Notes: generated by a model from the letters alone, not told the origin. Counted from the first letter of the stretch, positions 1 through 5,519 are shown. The stretch is DNA of 6,446 bases from Actinomycetota bacterium (GCA_030841245.1 JAVEDG010000365.1:1-6446), one strand, 5' to 3'. Numbers and translations: made by a program.

Positions 1-438
1 TCGCAGTGCATCCCCGACCCGGGCACGCTGGGCGGCTCCGATACCCGGTCCCGGCTCCTCTACCTCGACGGCCTCGATGCCCGGGCCTTCGAGCACGTGG
101 TCCGGTTCGCCGACGCCGAGCAGGCCACATCGGCGGTCGGCCGGCTCTCGCGGGCGTTCGCATCCTGCGACCCGGGCGACCCGGCGCAGGTCAGCGTCAA
201 GGACCGCGGACCGGTCGAGGAAGGCCCGTCGGAGGGCGTGAGCCAGTTCGTCCACGCCTCCCGCACCGGGACGCCGGTGCAGGCCTCGGAGATCAGCTAC
301 TACGAGCTCGGCGTCACGCGCGCGGACAACGTCGTCGTGGTCCTGCAGTGGACCTCGATGGGCAAGCCGGACACCGGCAGCCCGTGGGTGTTCACCGGCG
401 AGATGCTGATCACCGCGACCCACCGCGCCGTCGGCTGA
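1..438 (+). CDS. 3' end of an uncharacterised, possibly extracellular sensor-like protein
   Basis: An open frame enters from the left edge and ends at TGA 436-438, giving 145 residues without a start. GTG/ATG codons inside (for example ATG-like starts near 97) are probably internal, because the frame is open and protein-like from base 1. Visible features are two cysteines (C3 and C56, a possible disulfide), an alternating hydrophobic stretch NVVVVLQW around residues 110-117, and PWVFTGEM near 128-135 followed by a short helix to the end. There is no transmembrane segment in this part. This pattern of a Cys after an Ala-rich helix and a late 'NVVVVL' strand recalls PknH-type extracellular 'sensor domain' proteins and small secreted lipoproteins of actinobacteria, but I cannot confirm the family. 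The true start, any signal peptide and any kinase or lipobox lie outside the window. It converges on sucD, with 69 bases between the two stops. Confidence 0.7.
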   Translation, partial: SQCIPDPGTLGGSDTRSRLLYLDGLDARAFEHVVRFADAEQATSAVGRLSRAFASCDPGDPAQVSVKDRGPVEEGPSEGVSQFVHASRTGTPVQASEISYYELGVTRADNVVVVLQWTSMGKPDTGSPWVFTGEMLITATHRAVG

Positions 439-446
439 AGGCCCCC

Positions 447-502
447 GAGCGCTGCAGACACGCCGGTCGCACGTGCTCGCGCCGGGCATGTCGGGAGCGC
501 TC
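447..502. terminator. Candidate bidirectional terminator hairpin between convergent genes
   Basis: GAGCGCT at 447-453 is the exact reverse complement of AGCGCTC at 496-502. Inside these arms, ACACGCCGG (458-466) pairs with CCGGGCATGT (482-491) with one mismatch and one bulge, which makes a long imperfect stem. The top loop around 467-481 contains the palindrome GCACGTGC. It fills almost the whole 69-base gap between the stop of the left-edge gene (438) and the stop of sucD (508), so it could end transcription from both sides. There is no U-tract, which is common for terminators of high-GC actinobacteria. Position and stem are seen directly; the function is inferred. Confidence 0.5.
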
Positions 503-507
503 AGCGG

Positions 508-1392
508 TCAGGCCGAGGTCATCAGCTCGCGCATCAGCCTGGCGGTCTCGGACGGCGTCTTGCCGACCCTGACCCCGACCGCCTCCAGGGCTTCCTGCTT
601 GGCGGCGGCGGTTCCCGAAGAGCCCGACACGATCGCGCCGGCGTGGCCCATCGTCTTGCCCTCGGGGGCGGTGAAGCCGGCGACGTAGCCGACGACCGGC
701 TTGGTCACGTGCTCGGAGATGTACGCCGCGGCGCGCTCCTCCGCGTCGCCGCCGATCTCGCCGATCATCACGATCGCGTCCGTGTCCGGGTCGGCCTCGA
801 ACGCCTCGAGGCAGTCGATGTGGGTGGTGCCGATCACCGGGTCGCCACCGATGCCGACGCAGGTGGAGAAGCCGATGTCGCGCAGCTCGTACATCATCTG
901 GTAGGTCAGCGTGCCGGACTTGCTGACCAGCCCGATCCGCCCGCTGCTGGTGATGTCGGCCGGGATGATGCCCGCGTTGGACAGTCCGGGGCTGATCAGG
1001 CCCGGGCAGTTGGGGCCGATGATCCGGGTCGTGTCGGCGTTCACGGCGTACTGGTAGAACGCCGCCGTGTCGTGGACCGGGATGCCCTCGGTGATCACCA
1101 CGCAGAGCGGGATCTGCGCGTCGACCGCCTCGACGACGGCGTCCTTCGTGAAGGCCGGTGGGACGAAGACGACCGAGACGTCGGCGCCGGTCTCCTTCAT
1201 CGCCTCGGCGACTCCGCCGAACACCGGCAGCGAGGTGCCGTCGACGTCGACCGAAGTGCCGGCCTTGCGCGGGTTGACCCCGCCAACGAGCTGGGTGCCG
1301 GACGCGAGCATCCGCCGGGTGTGCTTGCTGCCCTCGGAGCCCGTCATCCCCTGGACGACGACCTTGCTGTCCTTGGTGAGCCAGATGGCCAT
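508..1392 (-). CDS. sucD: Succinyl-CoA synthetase (succinate-CoA ligase) alpha subunit
   Basis: The alpha subunit carries the CoA site and the phosphohistidine of the TCA-cycle enzyme that converts succinyl-CoA, phosphate and NDP to succinate, CoA and NTP in the cytoplasm. The start ATG at 1392 gives MAIWLTKDSK, the usual beginning of this family, and 294 residues, a normal full length. Visible motifs are the Rossmann CoA-binding loop QGMTGSEGSKH (14-24), VNPRKAGT (39-46), FVPPAF (76-81), IGPNCPG (125-131), SKSGTLTY (157-164), GIGGDP (180-185), and MGHAGAIVSG, whose H250 is the expected phosphorylated histidine. The frame stays open upstream of 1392, but that extension is the sucC 3' end read in another frame and is not used. 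It starts 17 bases after the sucC stop with only a weak GGGA-type ribosome site, so translation is probably coupled to sucC. The stop is TGA at 508-510, just before the 447-502 hairpin. Confidence 0.97.
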   Translation of the reverse strand: MAIWLTKDSKVVVQGMTGSEGSKHTRRMLASGTQLVGGVNPRKAGTSVDVDGTSLPVFGGVAEAMKETGADVSVVFVPPAFTKDAVVEAVDAQIPLCVVITEGIPVHDTAAFYQYAVNADTTRIIGPNCPGLISPGLSNAGIIPADITSSGRIGLVSKSGTLTYQMMYELRDIGFSTCVGIGGDPVIGTTHIDCLEAFEADPDTDAIVMIGEIGGDAEERAAAYISEHVTKPVVGYVAGFTAPEGKTMGHAGAIVSGSSGTAAAKQEALEAVGVRVGKTPSETARLMRELMTSA

Positions 1393-1409
1393 GTGAGAGG
1401 TCCCGTTCC

Positions 1410-2594
1410 CTACGTCGCTGCCAGCTGGGCGGCCCGCTCGGCCGCGCCGTCCATCGTGTCCACCATCTCGACCACGTCGTGCTCGGCCTCGTCGAGGATC
1501 CGGCGGCCCTCCTCCGCGTTGTTCCCGTCGAGGCGTACGACGAGTGGCTTGGCGACGTTCTCGCCGCGGCCCTTGAGCATCTCCAGAGCTGACACGATGC
1601 CGTTCGCGACCGCGTCGCACGAGGTGATGCCGCCGAACACGTTGACGAACACCGAGCGCACCGACGGGTCACCGAGCACGATCTCGAGGCCGTCGGCCAT
1701 CACCTCTGCGGACGCACCGCCGCCGATGTCGAGGAAGTTGGCCGGTTTGACCCCGCCGTGGGCCTCACCGGCGTACGCGACGACGTCGAGGGTGCTCATG
1801 ACGAGACCGGCACCATTGCCGATGATGCCGACCTCGCCGTCGAGCTTGACGTAGTTGAGGCCCTTGGCCTTGGCGCGGGCCTCCAGCGGGTCGGCGCTCG
1901 CCTCGTCCTCGAGCCCGGCGTGCTCGGCCTGGCGGAAGTCGGCGTTGCCGTCGAGGGTGACCTTGCCGTCGAGCGCGACCACCCGGCCGTCGGCGGTCCG
2001 CACCAGGGGGTTGACCTCGACCAGGGTCGCGTCCTCCTTGACGAACACGTCCCAGAGCCGTTGGACCGCGGCCACGACCTGGTCGGCGATGCCCTCGGGG
2101 AAGCCTCCCGCGGCGGTGATCTCGCGGGCCTTCGCCTCGTCGATGCCGGTCAGTGCGTCGACCGGGATGCGGGCCAGCGCCTCGGGCTTCTCGACCGCGA
2201 GCTGCTCGATCTCCATGCCGCCCTCGCGCGAGGCCATCGCCAGGTAGGTGCGGTTCGCCCGGTCGAGCAGCACCGAGAAGTAGTACTCCGCGTCGATGGC
2301 CGCGGCCGGCGCGATCATCACCCGGTGCACGGTGTGGCCCTTGAGGTCCATGCCGAGGATCTGGCCGGAGACCTGCTCCGCCTCGTCCGCGGAGGACGCC
2401 AGCTTGACCCCTCCGGCCTTGCCGCGACCGCCGGTCTTGACCTGGGCCTTGACCACGACCCGGCCCCCACCCTCGGGCAGCAGCCGTTCGGCCGCGGCAC
2501 GGGCCTGCTCAGGCGTCTCGGCGACGGCGCCGCCGAGCACGGGCACCCCGTGCTTCTCGAACAGGTCTCTCGCCTGGTACTCGAACAGGTCCAC
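1410..2594 (-). CDS. sucC: Succinyl-CoA synthetase (ADP/GDP-forming) beta subunit
   Basis: The beta subunit is the ATP-grasp partner of SucD; it binds the nucleotide, Mg2+ and succinate. With the GTG start at 2594 the protein begins (M)DLFEYQARDLFEKHG, the canonical family N-terminus, and has 394 residues, the usual length. Motifs in order are VVVKAQVKTGGRGKAGG (46-62, ATP-grasp with K49 and the R57-G58-K59 loop), EVNPLV (193-198, metal ligand N195), ALDGKVTLDGNADFRQ (207-222, metal ligand D209), GNGAGLVMSTLD (259-270), NFLDIGGGAS (286-295) and NVFGGITSCDAVANGI (318-333). Nucleotide preference (ATP or GTP) cannot be told by eye. An in-frame ATG at 2627 would add 11 residues, but it has no ribosome site and the extra residues do not belong to the family. 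sucC is the first gene of a two-gene minus-strand operon with sucD. Confidence 0.97.
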   Translation of the reverse strand: MDLFEYQARDLFEKHGVPVLGGAVAETPEQARAAAERLLPEGGGRVVVKAQVKTGGRGKAGGVKLASSADEAEQVSGQILGMDLKGHTVHRVMIAPAAAIDAEYYFSVLLDRANRTYLAMASREGGMEIEQLAVEKPEALARIPVDALTGIDEAKAREITAAGGFPEGIADQVVAAVQRLWDVFVKEDATLVEVNPLVRTADGRVVALDGKVTLDGNADFRQAEHAGLEDEASADPLEARAKAKGLNYVKLDGEVGIIGNGAGLVMSTLDVVAYAGEAHGGVKPANFLDIGGGASAEVMADGLEIVLGDPSVRSVFVNVFGGITSCDAVANGIVSALEMLKGRGENVAKPLVVRLDGNNAEEGRRILDEAEHDVVEMVDTMDGAAERAAQLAAT

Positions 2595-2603
2595 CTGAGT
2601 CCG

Positions 2604-2608
2604 TCCTC
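2604..2608 (-). promoter_or_regulatory. Ribosome binding site that sets the sucC GTG start
   Basis: On the minus strand GAGGA lies 9 bases before GTG 2594. No comparable purine run precedes the alternative in-frame ATG at 2625-2627. This, with the family N-terminus DLFEYQ, favours GTG as the start. Confidence 0.7.
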
Positions 2609-2648
2609 GCTCGACAACGGCAGCCATGGACACGAGCCGATTGGCGCC

Positions 2649-2692
2649 CCGGTCCGACCGGCCCGACTGTAGCCGCGGCGCTGCGGCCCGAC
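2649..2692. promoter_or_regulatory. Palindrome and direct repeats over the candidate sucC promoter (possible operator)
   Basis: CCGGTC-C-GACCGG (2649-2661) is a perfect 13-base dyad with a one-base centre, lying on the predicted transcription start of sucC. On the minus strand the element GTCGGGCCG occurs exactly at 2692-2684 and again at 2667-2659. A one-base variant, GTCGGACCG, lies at 2658-2650. The two exact copies are 25 bases apart and overlap the proposed -35 and -10 boxes. This layout suits a repressor or another DNA-binding protein. GC-rich sequence makes such matches easier by chance, so the assignment is tentative. Confidence 0.35.
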
Positions 2693-2695
2693 CCA
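2666..2695 (-). promoter_or_regulatory. Candidate sucC-sucD promoter
   Basis: On the minus strand TACAGT (2666-2671) fits the TAnnnT form of the vegetative -10 box. TGGGTC (2690-2695), 18 bases upstream, is only a weak -35 match. Transcription would begin near 2659, leaving a leader of about 65 bases before GTG 2594. No better -10 was seen closer to the gene. This is assigned by eye only. Confidence 0.35.
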
Positions 2696-2725
2696 GCCGC
2701 CTTCGTCCTGGATGCGACGTAGGCG

Positions 2726-2800
2726 GTCGACAGTCGGTGCCGGGCGGGTGGTCGACAGTCGGTGCCGGGCGGGTGGTCGGCAGACGGTGCCGGGCGGGGG
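2726..2800. repeat. Three tandem copies of a 25-base repeat upstream of sucC
   Basis: The copies are 2726-2750, 2751-2775 and 2776-2800. The first two are identical over 25 bases. The third differs at the A of the GTCGAC palindrome (GTCGGC), at one T inside CAGTCGG (CAGACGG), and at the final GTG (GGG). Each unit starts with GTCGAC and ends in a G-rich run (GGTGCCGGGCGGG). The near identity of copies 1 and 2 shows recent duplication or strong conservation. The block lies about 55-130 bases upstream of the proposed sucC -10, so it could be a binding array, a slippage-prone minisatellite, or both. Confidence 0.9.
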
Positions 2801-2841
2801 GTGGTGCGGCGCGGGGGACATCGAGGGCTCGCCAACCATCC

Positions 2842-2896
2842 GGCCTCCGCGGCATCGTCTGGCACCCGCGATGGACAACGACCGGCCGCGGAGGCC
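2842..2896. repeat. 12-base perfect inverted repeat in the divergent region
   Basis: GGCCTCCGCGGC at 2842-2853 is exactly complementary to GCCGCGGAGGCC at 2885-2896, with a 31-base loop. The loop and its edge hold a competing short stem, CATCG (2853-2857) with CGATG (2869-2873). The right arm also overlaps a 10-base palindrome, GGAGGCCTCC (2890-2899). There is no T-run on either side. It could insulate the two divergent promoters, act as a terminator for leaky transcription, or be a protein site. No role is shown by the sequence alone. Confidence 0.6.
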
Positions 2897-2971
2897 TCCC
2901 GCCAGACCCATCCACGGCTCGCCCTCGACACCCCCGCGCCGCCGCGCCTCAGGCGTCACGCGACAGCCCGT

Positions 2972-3014
2972 GCGCCATCACTGGCGTAACCCTCGCGCCA
3001 TCGCTGGCGTAACC
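2972..3014. promoter_or_regulatory. Tandem operator-like dyads upstream of the S15-type hydrolase gene
   Basis: Two 20-base units, 2972-2991 and 2995-3014, differ at a single base (A or G at the ninth position). Their starts are 23 bases apart, close to two helical turns. Each contains the inverted repeat CGCCA-N4-TGGCG followed by TAACC. A degenerate third copy, GCGCCTCAGGCGTCAC (2944-2959), lies 28 bases earlier and also keeps a CGCC/GGCG dyad. Repeated dyads next to a promoter are typical of TetR-, LacI- or MarR-type operators. They end 17 bases before the candidate -35 of the hydrolase gene, so an activator or repressor of that gene is plausible. The regulator is not in this window. Confidence 0.55.
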
Positions 3015-3031
3015 GGACCGCTCGTCGCGCG

Positions 3032-3062
3032 TTGAACAGGTCAGCTGCCGCACGAGTACGAC
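3032..3062 (+). promoter_or_regulatory. Candidate promoter of the S15-type hydrolase gene
   Basis: TTGAAC (3032-3037) is a good -35 match. TACGAC (3057-3062) is a partial -10 match with a 19-base spacer, slightly long. Transcription would begin near 3069, about 27 bases before GTG 3096. This is a visual assignment and the -10 lacks the final T. Confidence 0.35.
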
Positions 3063-3086
3063 CGTGACGCCCGCCCGCCCGGCCCT

Positions 3087-3091
3087 GGAGG
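3087..3091 (+). promoter_or_regulatory. Ribosome binding site of the S15-type hydrolase
   Basis: GGAGG lies 4 bases before GTG 3096. The spacing is a little short but the core is complete. It supports a GTG start that directly precedes a signal-peptide-like sequence. Confidence 0.65.
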
Positions 3092-3095
3092 TCCT

Positions 3096-4916
3096 GTGCG
3101 CCCCGTCCTGCCCCTGCTCGCTGCTGCCGCCACCGGGCTGGCGCTGACCGCGGTCGCCCCGGCTGCAGAGCCGGCCGCTGCGGCCGGTCCGACGGTCACC
3201 AAGAGCACCCACACCATCGACGTCCTGGTGGGGCCGCACAGCGACCAGAGCTGCTCGATCGTCTTCGACCTCTACCGGCCCTCGACGGCGACCGCCGCGA
3301 CACCGGCGCCGGCGATCCTCACGACCAACGGCTTCGGCGGGTCCAAGGACGACCAGGCCGACACCGGCCAGGCCTTCGCGAAGCGCGGCTACGTGGTGCT
3401 GTCCTACTCGGGCCTGGGCTTCGGCGGCTCCGGCTGCAAGATCACCCTCGACGACCCGGACTGGGACGGCAAGGCGGCCAAGCAACTGGTCACCTTCCTC
3501 GGCGGCGGCAAGGCGGCCACCGACGGCACGAAGGTCGGCTACGTCCGCCACGACTCGGTCGCGCACGACGGCCGGAGCTACGCCCACGACCCGCGGGTGG
3601 GCATGGTCGGCGGCTCGTACGGCGGGCAGGTGCAGTTCGCCGTCGCCGGCATCGACCCGCGTGTCGACACCATCGTCCCGATCATCACGTGGAACGACCT
3701 GTCCTACTCGCTGGCGCCCAACAACACCGACTTCGCGCGCGGCGTCACGACTCGCACTCCGGGCACCGAGAAGGTCGGCTGGACGAGCCTGTTCTTCGGG
3801 GTCGGCATCGAGGACGGAGTGCAGTACGCCGCGATCGACCCGAGCCGTGACGTCGGCTGTCCGAACTTCGCCGACCAGGCCTGCACGGCGAAGGCCGAGA
3901 TGGACGCGCTGGGCTACCCGACGGCCGACACGACGGCCTTCGCCCGGCACGCGTCGGTCACGTCGTACCTCTCTCGCATCCGCATCCCGACGCTGCTCGC
4001 CCAGGGCGAGAACGACACGCTCTTCGACCTGCAGGAGGGGGTCGCGACCTACCGCAGCCTGCGCGCCCAGGGGACGCCGGTCAAGATGATCTGGCAGTCG
4101 TGGGGGCACAGCGGCGGCACTCCCGCGCCGGGCGAGCTGGACATGGCGCACCCGGGGCAGAGCTACGAGGGGCAGCGCGTCGCCGACTGGTTCGCGCACT
4201 ACCTCAAGGGCTCGAGCGTGTCGACCGGGCCGCGCTTCGCCTACTTCCGTGACTGGGTGCCCTACACCGGCATCGCGTCGCCGGCCTACGGCACGTCGTC
4301 GGCCTACCCCGTCGGCTCACGCCAGTCGCTCTACCTCTCCGGCACCGACACCCTGACGCCGCAGCTGAGCGCGGTGCAGTCCGGCGACGCGACGTACGCC
4401 AACCTGGCCGGTGAGACCCCGACGAGCTACACCGAGATCTCCGCGCTGCAGGGCAACCCGGTGCCGGACGACGTCACCCCGCCGTACGACGCGCCCGGGA
4501 CGTACGCCGCGTGGTCGACGGCACCGCTCGCGTCGCCGGTCGTGTCAGTCGGCGTCCCGACGCTGCGACTGCGCCTGTCCTCGGCGGTCGCCGAACAGAC
4601 CCAGACGAGCGGTCCGGCCGGCCAGCTGCTGCTGTTCGCGAAGATCTACGACGTGGCGCCGGACGGCACCAAGACGCTCGTGCACCGGCTCATCTCGCCG
4701 ACGCGGGTGCCCGACGTGACCAAGCCGGTCACCGTGGCCCTGCCGGGAGTGGCGCACCGCTACGGTGCCGGGCACCGGATCGAGGTGGTCGTCGCGGCGA
4801 CCGATGCGGCCTACCGCAACAACAAGGTCGTGACACCGGTCGACGTGCTCACCTCGCCCGGCGATCCCGGGTTGCTGCACCTGCCGGTTCTCGGCACCGG
4901 CGTGGTCGCCGAGTAG
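3096..4916 (+). CDS. Secreted CocE/NonD-type alpha/beta hydrolase (peptidase S15 family)
   Basis: The protein has 606 residues from GTG 3096. Residues 1-30 form a short signal peptide: an Arg, a Leu/Ala-rich core and Ala-rich AxA sites around 22-30. Export is therefore likely. The S15/CocE hydrolase fold spans about 38-370. The nucleophile motif is GGSYGG with S174; D307 lies in QGENDTLF and H338 in SWGHSGG, so the triad is complete and in order. Residues of about 195-290 look like the helical cap of this family. From about 375 to the end is a beta-rich jelly-roll domain of the PepX C-terminal type (RLRLSS, LLLFAKIYD, RIEVVVAA). Four cysteines (C53, C114, C255, C263) could make two disulfides. 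The family includes cocaine esterase, glutaryl acylases and Xaa-Pro peptidases, so the substrate cannot be assigned. It is transcribed divergently from sucC and convergently with the B12-subunit gene, 36 bases from that stop. Confidence 0.93.
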   Translation: MRPVLPLLAAAATGLALTAVAPAAEPAAAAGPTVTKSTHTIDVLVGPHSDQSCSIVFDLYRPSTATAATPAPAILTTNGFGGSKDDQADTGQAFAKRGYVVLSYSGLGFGGSGCKITLDDPDWDGKAAKQLVTFLGGGKAATDGTKVGYVRHDSVAHDGRSYAHDPRVGMVGGSYGGQVQFAVAGIDPRVDTIVPIITWNDLSYSLAPNNTDFARGVTTRTPGTEKVGWTSLFFGVGIEDGVQYAAIDPSRDVGCPNFADQACTAKAEMDALGYPTADTTAFARHASVTSYLSRIRIPTLLAQGENDTLFDLQEGVATYRSLRAQGTPVKMIWQSWGHSGGTPAPGELDMAHPGQSYEGQRVADWFAHYLKGSSVSTGPRFAYFRDWVPYTGIASPAYGTSSAYPVGSRQSLYLSGTDTLTPQLSAVQSGDATYANLAGETPTSYTEISALQGNPVPDDVTPPYDAPGTYAAWSTAPLASPVVSVGVPTLRLRLSSAVAEQTQTSGPAGQLLLFAKIYDVAPDGTKTLVHRLISPTRVPDVTKPVTVALPGVAHRYGAGHRIEVVVAATDAAYRNNKVVTPVDVLTSPGDPGLLHLPVLGTGVVAE

Positions 4917-4952
4917 GGCGAGGCCCACCAAGAAGACGTGACCCCGCAGCGG

Positions 4953-5369
4953 TCAGGAGGCGGGCGCCGAGTCGCCGACGTTCTCGCGCACCCAGGAGAC
5001 GATCTCGCCCGTCGTCGCGCCGGGGGTGAACACCTTGGCGACGCCGAGCCGCTCGAGCTCGGGCAGGTCTGCGTCCGGGATGATCCCGCCGCCGAACACC
5101 ACGATGTCGGTCGCCTCGCGCTGGGCGAGCAGCTCGAGCACCCGGGCGAACAGCGTCATGTGCGCACCCGAGAGCACCGAGAGCCCGACCGCGTCCGCGT
5201 CCTCCTGGATGGCCGTCTCGACGATCTGCTCCGGGGTCTGGTGCAGACCGGTGTAGATCACCTCGACGCCGGCGTCGCGCAGTGCGCGAGCAACCACCTT
5301 TGCCCCGCGGTCGTGCCCGTCGAGCCCCGGCTTGGCGACCACGACCCGGACCGGACCGGACCCGCTCAT
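4953..5369 (-). CDS. Stand-alone cobalamin-binding subunit of an acyl-CoA mutase (IcmB-like)
   Basis: This 138-residue protein is a complete B12-binding domain. Such subunits hold coenzyme B12 for a separate radical acyl-CoA mutase subunit, as IcmB does for IcmA (isobutyryl-CoA/n-butyryl-CoA) in Streptomyces or HcmB for HcmA. Signature residues are D17-x-H19-x-x-G22 in PGLDGHDRG (H19 is the lower axial cobalt ligand), S64-V-L66 in LSVLSGAH, and the G93-G95 run in FGGGIIP. The opening VRVVVAKPGLDGHDRGAK and YTGLHQTPEQIV (39-50) closely resemble IcmB and the C-terminal domain of methylmalonyl-CoA mutase. The ATG start at 5369 follows a strong ribosome site. The longer open frame upstream is not protein-like. 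No mutase large subunit or MeaB-type chaperone is present in the window, so the partner and exact reaction are unknown. It is divergent from the lipase gene at 5583. Confidence 0.93.
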   Translation of the reverse strand: MSGSGPVRVVVAKPGLDGHDRGAKVVARALRDAGVEVIYTGLHQTPEQIVETAIQEDADAVGLSVLSGAHMTLFARVLELLAQREATDIVVFGGGIIPDADLPELERLGVAKVFTPGATTGEIVSWVRENVGDSAPAS

Positions 5370-5372
5370 CTG

Positions 5373-5381
5373 CTCCTCCTC
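5373..5381 (-). promoter_or_regulatory. Strong ribosome binding site of the B12-subunit gene
   Basis: On the minus strand GAGGAGGAG precedes ATG 5369, with the AGGAGG core (5375-5380) 5 bases away. This fixes the start at MSGSGPVRVV. A nearby ATG at 5381-5383 is in another frame. Confidence 0.8.
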
Positions 5382-5401
5382 ATGGGCCGCGACCGGCGAC
5401 G

Positions 5402-5421
5402 GCTGCGACCGACGCAGCGTA
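5402..5421 (-). promoter_or_regulatory. Candidate -10 box with overlapping dyad for the B12-subunit gene
   Basis: On the minus strand TACGCT (5416-5421) fits TAnnnT and would give a start near 5409 and a leader of about 40 bases. I see no clear vegetative -35. A GGAAC at 5443-5447 followed after 17 bases by CGGTT (5421-5425) resembles an ECF-sigma pattern instead. GCTGCG (5402-5407) and CGCAGC (5413-5418) form a 17-base dyad over the predicted start, possibly an operator. I found no B12-riboswitch box (GCCACTG-like) in this leader. Confidence 0.3.
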
Positions 5422-5492
5422 ACCGACCCCCCGCTGAGGCGTGTTCCACCACGGATCGGGGTACTGCTCGCTGCGGTTCGCCCCGACGCTTT

Positions 5493-5519
5493 GATGAGAC
5501 GACGATGCGTCCGATGAGA
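5493..5519. repeat. Pair of GATGAGA direct repeats in the second divergent region
   Basis: GATGAGA occurs at 5493-5499 and 5513-5519, with starts 20 bases apart (about two helical turns), in the most AT-containing part of the 5370-5582 gap. A small dyad, GACG-ATG-CGTC (5502-5512), sits between them. It may be a regulator site for either divergent gene, but the match is short. Confidence 0.3.

Larger units (their letters stand above)
2595..3095. other. 501-base divergent intergenic region between sucC and the S15-type hydrolase gene
   Basis: I see no convincing gene here. Open frames exist on both strands, but they are rich in Arg/Pro/Gly without domain-like order. They also cross a tandem repeat whose 25-base period is not a multiple of three, so each copy is read in a different frame. 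The region contains, from the sucC side: a candidate sucC promoter with palindrome (2649-2695), the three 25-base repeats (2726-2800), a 12-base perfect inverted repeat (2842-2896), operator-like tandem dyads (2972-3014), and a candidate hydrolase promoter (3032-3062). A structured untranslated RNA cannot be excluded. Confidence 0.75.

Noticed and set aside
643..1854. Plus-strand open frame of about 400 codons across sucD and the 3' part of sucC
   Set aside because: It is antisense to strongly recognised sucD/sucC, its composition is Arg/Asp/Gly/Val-rich without motifs, and it arises from the GC-skewed third positions of the real genes.
1758..2672. Plus-strand open frame of about 300 codons antisense to sucC
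   Set aside because: It is a shadow of sucC with no domain order; sucC is clearly the coding strand.
2595..2915. N-terminal extension of SucC through the repeat region
   Set aside because: The family N-terminus DLFEYQ starts at GTG 2594 with its own ribosome site. The extension translates the tandem repeats and has no counterpart in SucC.
2626..3012. Possible small genes in the sucC-hydrolase intergenic region
   Set aside because: They cross a 25-base repeat that shifts frame at each copy, have Arg/Pro-rich low-information translations, and lack good ribosome sites.
2726..3014. CRISPR array
   Set aside because: The 25-base copies are directly adjacent with no spacers, the 20-base dyads are only two (plus one degenerate copy), and no cas gene is present.
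2949..4199. Minus-strand open frame of about 416 codons antisense to the secreted hydrolase
   Set aside because: It has Arg/Val/Gly-biased composition and no motif, while the opposite strand holds a complete catalytic triad.
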